DNA of 54,983 nucleotides from positions 1 through 54,983 of IMG/VR virus record IMGVR_UViG_3300027708_000089; one strand, 5' to 3'. Origin of the DNA: a virus. This document shows positions 48,486 to 54,983 of this stretch, piece after piece (positions within the stretch are counted from its first letter, which is position 1; every line of letters starts with the position of its first letter). The notes under the pieces were generated by a model. That model made no database searches. It was given only the letters and a program-made list of their open reading frames with translations, and was not told where the DNA came from. A program made the translations under genes and the position numbers.

Positions 48486-49046
48486 ATGATTGAACAAAAC
48501 TATAGAGGCTATCTACTAGCCGCTCATCCTAAAAGACCAGACCCGTATTCTCGTAGGGGCGTAATGCTGATATTAGATCATGACAGCACAGGTGCTATAG
48601 GCTTACAAATTAATAAACCATTTAGTAATGATGTCAGCTTTGATATTGTTATGCAGAACGTGGGATTACATACCGACCGTGATCAACCGCTTTACAATGG
48701 TGGTCCAGAAGCTACTAATCGTATACATGTCATACACAGTATGGATTGGTTCAGCCCCACGACTATTAAACTGAGCGACACCATTGGTGTTAGCAATGAT
48801 ATGAGTGTGCTGGCTGCTATCAGCGAAAATGCGGGTCCTGAGAACTTCCGTGTAGTAGCAGGTTATACCAAATGGTTGCCGGGACACCTGGAAGGCGAGA
48901 TTGCTGGAGAAGCGCCATGGAGTATCAATCACATATGGACTTTCATACCCCCAGATCCTGAGATCCTTTTTGGCTTAGACGACATCGACCAGTGGCATAA
49001 GATCATTGCCGAAAGTGGTCGTCTTCAGATAGCCAACTGGTTTTAA
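48486..49046 (+). CDS. YqgE/AlgH family protein (DUF179)
   Basis: 186 aa, the full family length. GYLLAAHPKRPDPYSRRGVM and LILDHDSTGAIGLQINKPF at the start, YNGGPEATNRIHVIHS in the middle, FRVVAGYTKWLPGHLEGEIA and PWSINHIWTFIPPDPEILF near the end all follow bacterial YqgE. The family function is unsettled (in bacteria it is encoded beside a RuvX resolvase and is linked to alginate regulation in Pseudomonas). Its 3' end overlaps the convergent helicase gene by 4 nt. Confidence 0.92.
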   Translation: MIEQNYRGYLLAAHPKRPDPYSRRGVMLILDHDSTGAIGLQINKPFSNDVSFDIVMQNVGLHTDRDQPLYNGGPEATNRIHVIHSMDWFSPTTIKLSDTIGVSNDMSVLAAISENAGPENFRVVAGYTKWLPGHLEGEIAGEAPWSINHIWTFIPPDPEILFGLDDIDQWHKIIAESGRLQIANWF

Positions 49047-50509
49047 TCTTTTTCGCTGTTCATTGTGGCCAGTATGTTTCGAATACCGGCTGCATGATTA
49101 GCTGCCTTGCTCTTGGGAAAGTTTGAGCCCACTGTGGGATTGATCTCTCCGTTCTCGTCAACTTGTTCTGTAACTGAACTAGTACGTTTCAATCCTGCAT
49201 AAACACTGCTACCGCCGCCTTGCGTCTTTTGTTGACTGAAGCTACTACCGCTATCTTCATCCTCACCTAGATCACTGATGCGTAGTGTTTCTACATTAAA
49301 CTCTAGATCAACTTTCTGTCCAACACCACTACTAGACCTTGTTTTCATAAACTGGATTTGATAACGTCCACGTTCCTTCATTGCACGACTTGTAAAGATA
49401 CCAATCACGTTATCTGCTGTCATAATCTTACTCAGGCCACCTGAGATGTGACTATGATCAAATTCAATTTCTTCAACAGCACTACGGTTTAACTGGCTAG
49501 CTGTGACTGTAATACATTGTGTTTCCATCGCCAAATTACGGATCTCTTCTGATACATATTTGTCCTTAACAAACAAATCACTTGGGCTAACTTTGACACT
49601 CAACGGCATCATCAAGTCCAAATAGTCAATTAGAATAACATCAGGCTTGCAGCCTTTCTTAACTTGATACTCTTTCAAGTATGCTCGAATATCATTACAG
49701 TTCTTGCCCGATGGCATATACTTGACCTGGAGATTACCTGCCTTCTTGCCCAACATCTTAACTTTGAGTTCAACGTCATCGATGCTCTTAAACACTTCAC
49801 GAGTTGAGATACCTGTCATCATACTGTCTAAACGCATAGACACCAGGCCTTCACTCAATTCAAATGTTAAGTACAGCACGTTGAGCCCTTGGAGCGCCCA
49901 GTTAACACCCATATTAGCCAGAAACAAACTCTTGCCACCACCGGAGCCAGCGCAAAATATATTAAGCTCACCTCTATTGAAACCTCCATACAGTTTCTTA
50001 TCAATGCTAGGCCATCCTGTAGATATTTGTCCATTGCCGTCCTTTAGTTTACTCAATCGAGCTCTAGGGTCTTCAAAGTAATCAGTACCCATGTCTTTAT
50101 TTAGACTGATCTGAATAGCATCCTTGATCAGCTTCTCAACTGGACCATAATCGCCTGCTTCCAACAAATCACTTGAGTTGATAATTGCTCGCTCTAGTCC
50201 TTTATGTCGACTGAAGTTTTCAAACTCATTCATCAGCCAGTCGTAGTTTTCTTTGGGAAGTTGTACAGGATTTAGATCCGCACCTGTGCTGGCATTAACA
50301 ATCGTAGCTTCGGGCATGACCTTGTATTCATCTACATACTTGGTAATAAATGAAGCAATGTCTTGCAGTCGTTGGTCAAAGTTTAATGGATCAAAAATAT
50401 TTTGGCAGCGGACAAATGTCTCTGCATCACTCATAAACATTTCGAGATACAGTTTTTGAATGTCGTAGTTGTAGTTTGGTTTAGGTTGTTTTTCTTTTTT
50501 ATTCATCAT
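49043..50509 (-). CDS. 41: DnaB-family replicative helicase (T4 gp41 type)
   Basis: 488 aa. Helical N-terminal domain (1-140), then the RecA-like core: STGWPSIDKKLYGGFNRGEL, Walker A GSGGGKS at 188-194, LTFELSEGLVSMRL, Walker B VILIDYLDLM, and TASQLNRSAVEE (motif 3). The C-terminal 90 residues are Ser/Gly-rich and flexible. It unwinds DNA 5' to 3' at the fork as a hexamer. Overlaps the primase gene by 11 nt, giving a helicase-primase unit. Confidence 0.95.
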   Translation of the reverse strand: MMNKKEKQPKPNYNYDIQKLYLEMFMSDAETFVRCQNIFDPLNFDQRLQDIASFITKYVDEYKVMPEATIVNASTGADLNPVQLPKENYDWLMNEFENFSRHKGLERAIINSSDLLEAGDYGPVEKLIKDAIQISLNKDMGTDYFEDPRARLSKLKDGNGQISTGWPSIDKKLYGGFNRGELNIFCAGSGGGKSLFLANMGVNWALQGLNVLYLTFELSEGLVSMRLDSMMTGISTREVFKSIDDVELKVKMLGKKAGNLQVKYMPSGKNCNDIRAYLKEYQVKKGCKPDVILIDYLDLMMPLSVKVSPSDLFVKDKYVSEEIRNLAMETQCITVTASQLNRSAVEEIEFDHSHISGGLSKIMTADNVIGIFTSRAMKERGRYQIQFMKTRSSSGVGQKVDLEFNVETLRISDLGEDEDSGSSFSQQKTQGGGSSVYAGLKRTSSVTEQVDENGEINPTVGSNFPKSKAANHAAGIRNILATMNSEKD

Positions 50510-51506
50510 CTTTAATTGCTTCTAGTTTCTTCTTCAGTAGATTTATTTTTATCTCTCCCGTGACCTTGTAGTGTAAGATTGTGGCTAACACATACAAGCG
50601 TCCATATTTCTTTACAGCTTCAGCAATGTCTTTGACATCATCACCCCAAGGCGGCAAACTGGCAGTCCAGTTATTCTGTATGGCGTGCTTCAACATTTTT
50701 GCACCAGGACGATCTCTGTCCGGCACTACAATAACTTCTCTACCTAGTGCAGTTAATCTAGCAATCTGAGCATCATTGGGCTCATTGGTCATTATGGCAA
50801 CACCATCCACTGCAATAGCGTCAAACTGTCCTTCTGATACAATTACAAACTTTCTAGTGTAGTCCTGGGCATCTATATTAAACACATAGCCACTTTGACT
50901 ATCAGTTAGATACTTGGGCTTACCTTCTGTAATCTTACGTCCTGTATATCCTACAACTTTTCCGTCTTGATAAAAAGGAATGAACACGCGATCTTTGTAG
51001 CCTGGATTTGCACACCACATCCAGTTATACCATTCCATCTTCATTCCGCGACCTAAAATATATTCTATTATTTTACCAATGTCTTCAGAAATATCGGGTA
51101 AATGTGCAGTATCGATCCAATCCGTTATAGACATTGTTCCGTCAGGCAAGGGTCTTTCTAGCAGTGTTAGATTAAATGCTTTTTTGAATACTGGCTGATC
51201 ATCTTTGATCTTCATAGTGGCCAGATTCAGTTTACCTATCTCAAACTCGCTCATACCTACCCATTTGAATAAGTCTTTGGTATTTTTACTTAACAGTTTG
51301 CCCGGAGTCCAACCTGCGGCAAATCCGCAATTAAAGCAATGATAGACAAATCCATCATTTTCTACTTTGATGCCGCCACGAAGTCTATCATCTCTGCCTT
51401 CATTTCTATGATGACAGCAGGGCGCATTAAAACTTGTCCATCCACCGGATGTCAGTTTTCTTTTTGGAGGCAGTAATGCTAATAATGCAGATTGTATATC
51501 ATTCAC
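50499..51506 (-). CDS. 61: DNA primase (T4 gp61 type)
   Basis: 335 aa with a GTG start. Zinc-binding domain with CCHH at 30-33 and CFNC at 57-60, then a linker with the RNA-polymerase-basic region, the TOPRIM segment FVIVSEGQFDAIAVDGVA (Glu) and EVIVVPDRDRPG (DxD). It makes RNA primers for the lagging strand; by T4 precedent it functions with the helicase encoded just downstream. Confidence 0.92.
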   Translation of the reverse strand: MNDIQSALLALLPPKRKLTSGGWTSFNAPCCHHRNEGRDDRLRGGIKVENDGFVYHCFNCGFAAGWTPGKLLSKNTKDLFKWVGMSEFEIGKLNLATMKIKDDQPVFKKAFNLTLLERPLPDGTMSITDWIDTAHLPDISEDIGKIIEYILGRGMKMEWYNWMWCANPGYKDRVFIPFYQDGKVVGYTGRKITEGKPKYLTDSQSGYVFNIDAQDYTRKFVIVSEGQFDAIAVDGVAIMTNEPNDAQIARLTALGREVIVVPDRDRPGAKMLKHAIQNNWTASLPPWGDDVKDIAEAVKKYGRLYVLATILHYKVTGEIKINLLKKKLEAIKDDE

Positions 51507-51515
51507 ATATACAGT

Positions 51516-52352
51516 TTAGCTTCGATAGAGAATTTTATCAACTGTTCCGGCATAAGTAGTGTCTCTATTATCTCCACCTGTAGGAGCTTGAGCCGGTACA
51601 TACCGAAATCTTACATATGAATAGACACCGTTAAAATTAACATAATCAATTCCGGTAAAACTGTTATAGCCTAGAGTATTGATGATGCTGTAGTTATTAT
51701 TTGCACCAGGATCGTTGTCTAGTGTTCCTTCAATATATACTGTGCCTTTAAATCTTGACATATAGATAGCCAAAGTATGCAAGGCGCCATTTCCGTTAAA
51801 TTCTGGACTAGCATATATATTCCCTGTAGAAAATTCATACAATCTAGTAGCATCGTTCCAAACTGATTCAAAATTTACCACACTGGTGCTGTCCTTAAGA
51901 ACTGGCATCACATCGTTCTGTAGGTGCAGTGTGCCCGACACATTGTAATAGGTATTGGAATATGTAGGAGTATAGCTACCGTCAGTGTCTAATAATTTTA
52001 CGCTATACTGATAGCTGGTTCTATCTAGGTCAAGAGTATCACTTTCAGTAAGGGTCAGTAATGCAAGACCACGAGTGGTAATAGTTCCTACATCTAATAC
52101 ATCTAACGGTTTTTCAATTATCAGTCGCTGATTAATAGCGTCAAACATACTAAAAACAAATGTTTGCGTGTTAAAAATTGGAACCCTTTTCTGATCGCTA
52201 TTCTTAAACTGGACTTGAATCAAGTTTTTAATCCCTTTTTGTACTTTTAAGTCTCGTTGATACATAACTTGATTAATTCCCTTAGTAGATGCGTCCATAT
52301 CTAATATAACGTCAAGAGTGTTTGGGTATAAATAGATTGGTAAATTTTGCAT
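51516..52352 (-). CDS. Phage structural protein (beta-rich)
   Basis: 278 aa from the ATG at 52352; the longer upstream reading is unlikely. Opening NLPIYLYPNTLDVILDMDAS, then FVFSMFDAINQRLIIEKPLD and LLTLTESDTLDLDRTSYQYS, resembles baseplate/fibre-attachment beta-sandwich proteins in T4-like environmental phages. AATAAATACT lies 4 nt before the ATG. Isolated among replication genes. Confidence 0.65.
   Translation of the reverse strand: MQNLPIYLYPNTLDVILDMDASTKGINQVMYQRDLKVQKGIKNLIQVQFKNSDQKRVPIFNTQTFVFSMFDAINQRLIIEKPLDVLDVGTITTRGLALLTLTESDTLDLDRTSYQYSVKLLDTDGSYTPTYSNTYYNVSGTLHLQNDVMPVLKDSTSVVNFESVWNDATRLYEFSTGNIYASPEFNGNGALHTLAIYMSRFKGTVYIEGTLDNDPGANNNYSIINTLGYNSFTGIDYVNFNGVYSYVRFRYVPAQAPTGGDNRDTTYAGTVDKILYRS
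52327..52334 (+). promoter_or_regulatory. T4-type late promoter element TATAAATA
   Basis: Exact TATAAATA on the plus strand, 40 nt before the ATG at 52374. Confidence 0.5.
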
Positions 52353-52373
52353 ATAAGTATTTATTTTAACTAG

Positions 52374-52751
52374 ATGAAAGAACAAATTCAAGACAACTTC
52401 CCCTTTATTTCCTGCGTCAAGTCCAATGATAAGGAATATGTAGGTATCGTTATAAATTTCGACGACTATGTTGCCAGCATATATGACATATCAATGATTA
52501 CAGGCGAAACAGAACGTCAATTGTTTTTAGAAATGGGTGAAGTTTGGTGGTGGGAAAGCAATAGAAAAATACCAATTAATATTTTTCTAAAGAAAGAAAT
52601 GCAAATATTTAGACCCTTTATAAAAACGTTTAACTCCAAAGATGCAGAGTTAATGTTTGGTCCGTTGGTAAATCTTAGTGAAATTGCAGAAAAGCGTGTT
52701 AAACGCAAATCGATTCAGTTAGTTAGATCGGTTAAGAAAAACCATAACTAA
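52374..52751 (+). CDS. Conserved T4-like phage protein (GExWWWESNRxIPINIF)
   Basis: 125 aa. IQDNFPFISCVKSNDKEYVG, IVINFDDYVASIYDISMI, then MGEVWWWESNRKIPINIFLK, a sequence I recall from small proteins of cyanophage-type T4-likes. Basic end (KRKSIQLVRSVKKNHN). Function unknown. Overlaps the convergent DnaE-like gene by 20 nt. Confidence 0.78.
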   Translation: MKEQIQDNFPFISCVKSNDKEYVGIVINFDDYVASIYDISMITGETERQLFLEMGEVWWWESNRKIPINIFLKKEMQIFRPFIKTFNSKDAELMFGPLVNLSEIAEKRVKRKSIQLVRSVKKNHN

Positions 52752-53310
52752 TACCTTCGCAGATAAGATTCATATGTATGACTACTAATGCTGCGTAGCT
52801 ATGGGCGTGACTCTTCTTAAAATAATATTCATCGCTGTTGGGTTTCTGCCAAACTTCGTTCTTCACGACGGACCAATCTTGCCCAATCAGATATCGTTTT
52901 GCCGGGCGGATAATAGCCAATACAGCGGCTAACTCCTCGATACTCGTCGGCTTCATCATCCTCAAAATTGCCCCATGTCCGTTCACATGAAATAACAGAT
53001 TCACGAATTCGTCTTGCAATAATAAATCCCATAATGGTTCCGTATTGAGTAATCTAGTTAGGTGAGCTTCATCTCGAATGTCTTTATAGACACTGACATT
53101 TAAGAAATCGATCTTAAAGTAGCCGCGATCCTCTGCTTGTTTGTAGTCTATACTGGCAGTTTCGGTTAGGGGATTGTAAGGAATAGAATGACAATATACA
53201 CCAGTGTTGTGCTTTTTAAAAGTTCCATTATCTGACATAGCCGCAGGGATGTGTTTGATAACATCAAGTGCCCGTGTCCTATCTGGAAAATCTAAATCAA
53301 TATCCGGCAT
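52732..53310 (-). CDS. Minimal DnaE (Pol III alpha)-like protein
   Basis: 192 aa from the ATG at 53310 (the upstream TTG is not needed). MPDIDLDFPDRTRALDVIKH matches the PDxDxDF motif holding the two catalytic Asp of bacterial Pol III alpha; EDRGYFKIDFLNVSVYKDI matches the third-Asp motif (KFDFLGL); FKKSHAHSYAALVVIHM matches the conserved NKSHSAAY block. PHP, most fingers and the tail of the about 1100-aa DnaE are missing. Probably not a full polymerase; perhaps a regulator, primer-related enzyme or decoy. Its start overlaps the heptose kinase gene by 14 nt. Confidence 0.75.
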   Translation of the reverse strand: MPDIDLDFPDRTRALDVIKHIPAAMSDNGTFKKHNTGVYCHSIPYNPLTETASIDYKQAEDRGYFKIDFLNVSVYKDIRDEAHLTRLLNTEPLWDLLLQDEFVNLLFHVNGHGAILRMMKPTSIEELAAVLAIIRPAKRYLIGQDWSVVKNEVWQKPNSDEYYFKKSHAHSYAALVVIHMNLICEGISYGFS

Positions 53311-54079
53311 TTCTAATCTCGTCAAGTGTAGGTGCGTAGTTTCCGCGGTGTTGCACAGTTATACCTGCCGCCACGTTAGCAAATATTATAGCAGCTTCTA
53401 TGTCTTTTGTAAAGAGATATTGAGCAGCCAATGCAGACATAAATGTATCACCGCATCCACATACGTCCATAACTTCTACTTGTGTAGTTGAATACATCTT
53501 ACCGTTAAATTGGGCGCCTTTGTCTCCAAGAGTGACAATTAAATGTTTTGGAATACTATACCGATTCTTGTATTCTGATTCGTTGATTTTTATATATGTC
53601 CAAGCGGCACTAAATCTAGATAAGTCTTGTTTCTTTGTATCAATGAATATAGGACAATTAGCAGAACGAATAACTTGTTCTACACTTTCATATGTTAGAA
53701 AACCCTTGTTGTAATCTGATATTAAAATAGCATCATATGATTTAATATGGTTAGGAGTCTTACCATCCCAAGGAACAACTGCGGGTTCAGTATCTACTCT
53801 TAATAGATGCTGTCCAGATTTTTGATCAATGTATCTTGTTTTCTTAATTTCACTATCGTTAGTGACAAAGTCTGGATTGATGTCTAAGTTCTGTAGGTTC
53901 CTTAGAACATTTGCAGACATACCCGGTAGTGAATATTCATTTGTTAATTTTATAATGGGGACAGGAGCCTCGGGACTTAATCTATCTACAGTTCCGATCT
54001 TGTATTCATCAGTGCAACTATCACCGATCAGTAATACGTTGAATGAGGTTAGTTGTTGAGTATTGTTCGACGAGTTCAT
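53297..54079 (-). CDS. PfkB/RfaE1-type heptose-7-phosphate kinase
   Basis: 260 aa. FNVLLIGDSCTDEYKIGTVDRLSPEAPVPI is the HldE kinase-domain opening; ILISDYNKGFLT, KINESEYKN and VMDVCGCGDTFMSALAAQYL (GxGD anion-hole/catalytic Asp, here GCGDT instead of GAGDT) follow. It would phosphorylate D-glycero-D-manno-heptose 7-phosphate at O1. About 50 aa shorter than the bacterial kinase domain. Overlaps the adenylyltransferase gene by 59 nt. Confidence 0.88.
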   Translation of the reverse strand: MNSSNNTQQLTSFNVLLIGDSCTDEYKIGTVDRLSPEAPVPIIKLTNEYSLPGMSANVLRNLQNLDINPDFVTNDSEIKKTRYIDQKSGQHLLRVDTEPAVVPWDGKTPNHIKSYDAILISDYNKGFLTYESVEQVIRSANCPIFIDTKKQDLSRFSAAWTYIKINESEYKNRYSIPKHLIVTLGDKGAQFNGKMYSTTQVEVMDVCGCGDTFMSALAAQYLFTKDIEAAIIFANVAAGITVQHRGNYAPTLDEIRNAGY

Positions 54080-54416
54080 AAAATTTAATTTTTTTGCAAA
54101 GCTGTTCTCCTACAATACGTTTGTGTTCGTAGTCGCTACCTTTGACCATAACGTCTGGTTGATAAGTTTCTAGAATATATTCTAATTCGGCTTCATTGGC
54201 GAACATCCAAACTGCATCTACACATTTTAATGCATTGAGCATGAATGCCCTATCAGCCTGATTGTTAATCGGACGGTCTGATCCTTTGAGTTCCTTAACT
54301 CGGCTATCAGTATCGATGCAAACCAGTAAATGGTCTCCAAGACTTTTTGCATATTCTAACATTTCAATATGTCCGCGATGCAGAATATCAAAAGTACCAT
54401 TGACGACTATTTTCAT
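54021..54416 (-). CDS. RfaE2/HldE-C-type heptose-1-phosphate adenylyltransferase
   Basis: 131 aa. VVNGTFDILHRGHIEMLEYAKSLGD carries the HxGH nucleotidyltransferase motif; CIDTDSRVKELKGSDRPINN, the RAFMLNAL helix, MVKGSDYEHKRIVG and the terminal EQYSTTNLIQRI match the HldE C-domain. It would make ADP-heptose. In bacteria kinase and transferase are often one protein with the kinase first; here they are separate genes with the transferase first. Confidence 0.9.
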   Translation of the reverse strand: MKIVVNGTFDILHRGHIEMLEYAKSLGDHLLVCIDTDSRVKELKGSDRPINNQADRAFMLNALKCVDAVWMFANEAELEYILETYQPDVMVKGSDYEHKRIVGEQLCKKIKFYELVEQYSTTNLIQRITDR

Positions 54417-54769
54417 TTTTGGCTATCGCCTTTGGCTACTCTGTAGTTGTCCTCAACGCTATCAGGTGTGCTAACTTCAATAATAGTACCTTCTTCAATA
54501 CAGATAACTTGATGAGGTAATAATGGAGGATTATGCCAAGTCATTCCTCCGACTAATTCATATTCCGTTTGACTGGCATTAGCAGTATTGATTACGATAA
54601 CTTTAAACTTGCCATCAAGAACATACCATGATTCATCCTTTACACTATGGAAGTGCATACTAAATTTTGCACCAGTATTGAACTTTAAAAGTTTTCCGCA
54701 GTACTTGTCATTAGTTGCAAATATGAATTCGCTACCCCAACCTTTTTCTACAAATCCATCTAATCTCAT
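54413..54769 (-). CDS. Cupin-domain protein (sugar-phosphate isomerase/epimerase-like)
   Basis: 118 aa. EKGWGSEFIFATNDKYCGKLLKF, then KFSMHFHSVKDESWYVLDGK (metal-binding H-x-H...E) and MTWHNPPLLPHQVICIEEGT (second His motif) define a single cupin barrel, close in style to the ManC-like cupin in the 13.4-kb fusion. Overlaps both neighbours by 4 nt. Confidence 0.8.
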   Translation of the reverse strand: MRLDGFVEKGWGSEFIFATNDKYCGKLLKFNTGAKFSMHFHSVKDESWYVLDGKFKVIVINTANASQTEYELVGGMTWHNPPLLPHQVICIEEGTIIEVSTPDSVEDNYRVAKGDSQK

Positions 54770-54945
54770 ACTAGTTCCTCACTAAATCTTTCTAGAAAAC
54801 TTTCTAGATAACAACTATATTCTCGATCAGTTCCATACTCTCCATAATAGACCCATGTATGCCCTTCTAGTTCTACTACTGCTTTAACATAAAAATGTTT
54901 AAAATTTCCAGACCGCCATTTACTTCCAACTTTAGGTAATTTCAT
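54766..54945 (-). CDS. 59-aa small phage protein
   Basis: Found by reading the minus strand between ATGA junctions. LPKVGSKWRSGNFKHFYVKA, then VELEGHTWVYYGEYGTDREY and a helical end. The W-x-S-G...F-Y-V-x-x-V...W-V-x-Y pattern resembles small DUF1653-like strands. ATGA overlaps with both neighbours argue that it is translated. Confidence 0.65.
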   Translation of the reverse strand: MKLPKVGSKWRSGNFKHFYVKAVVELEGHTWVYYGEYGTDREYSCYLESFLERFSEELV

Positions 54946-54983
54946 AATTCTCCACTTTCAGCCAATTTCAACATTAGGCTGTA
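54942..54983 (-). CDS. 3' end of a further gene of the heptose operon (partial)
   Basis: Thirteen codons read YSLMLKLAESGEL and stop with a TGA inside the next ATG (ATGA), the same junction style as the following genes. Too little to identify; a sugar-metabolism gene would fit the context. Confidence 0.5.
   Translation of the reverse strand, partial: YSLMLKLAESGEL

Overview
The window looks like part of the genome of a large T4-like (myovirus-type) phage. It encodes an ATP-dependent DNA ligase (gp30 type), a DnaB-family replicative helicase (gp41 type) with an overlapping zinc-finger/TOPRIM primase (gp61 type), long repetitive tail-fibre proteins, GIY-YIG and HNH endonucleases, a SleB-type lysin, two tRNAs and dozens of tiny ORFs. 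Several genes look recently bacterial (IF-1, ErpA, YqgE/AlgH, and a signal-peptide Ala/Lys/Pro-rich protein of a style common in Burkholderiales). With the canonical sigma-70 promoters this suggests a proteobacterial, perhaps freshwater betaproteobacterial, host. That host call is inference from family resemblance only.

Layout. 1-5060 (minus): 3' part of a giant tail-fibre gene with collagen-like tracts. 5.2-9.9 kb: HNH nuclease, DNA ligase operon ending in IF-1, ErpA, and small proteins, some with capsid-targeting-like N-termini. 10-11.3 kb: GIY-YIG nuclease and SleB lysin. 11.35-25.45 kb (minus): a dense, mostly overlapping sugar/decorating cassette: carbamoyltransferase, methyltransferase, cytidylyltransferase-cupin fusion, NTF2-like protein, several glycosyltransferase-like proteins, four SGNH proteins, two radical SAM proteins and a large repeat-bearing glycosyltransferase. 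25.5-29.2 kb (minus): three fibre/structural proteins, one carrying a Hint domain. 29.2-31.8 kb: GT9-like protein, DUF6165 protein, a fifth SGNH protein and a second GIY-YIG nuclease. 31.8-32.7 kb: noncoding, with direct repeats, TCCAC clusters, a tRNA-Ile/Met(CAU) and strongly structured DNA/RNA. 33.3-45.4 kb (plus): an early-type region of about 40 tiny genes driven by about 23 near-identical sigma-70 promoters whose 17-bp spacers commonly carry a dyad. 45.4-49 kb: G/C-rich intergenic region, GNAT-like protein, deoxyribonucleotidase, secreted small protein with a possible frameshift extension, nucleotidyltransferase and YqgE/AlgH. 49-55 kb (minus): helicase, primase, structural protein, a minimal DnaE-like protein, then heptose kinase, heptose-phosphate adenylyltransferase and a cupin.

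How the parts may fit: the heptose/nucleotide-sugar enzymes at the right end could supply activated sugars to the glycosyltransferase/carbamoyl/SGNH cassette at 11-25 kb, which sits beside the fibre genes. That is consistent with decoration of virion fibres or of the host surface. The promoter array would deliver a burst of small host-takeover proteins with one shared control signal. All functional calls rest on motif recognition by eye; no database search was run.
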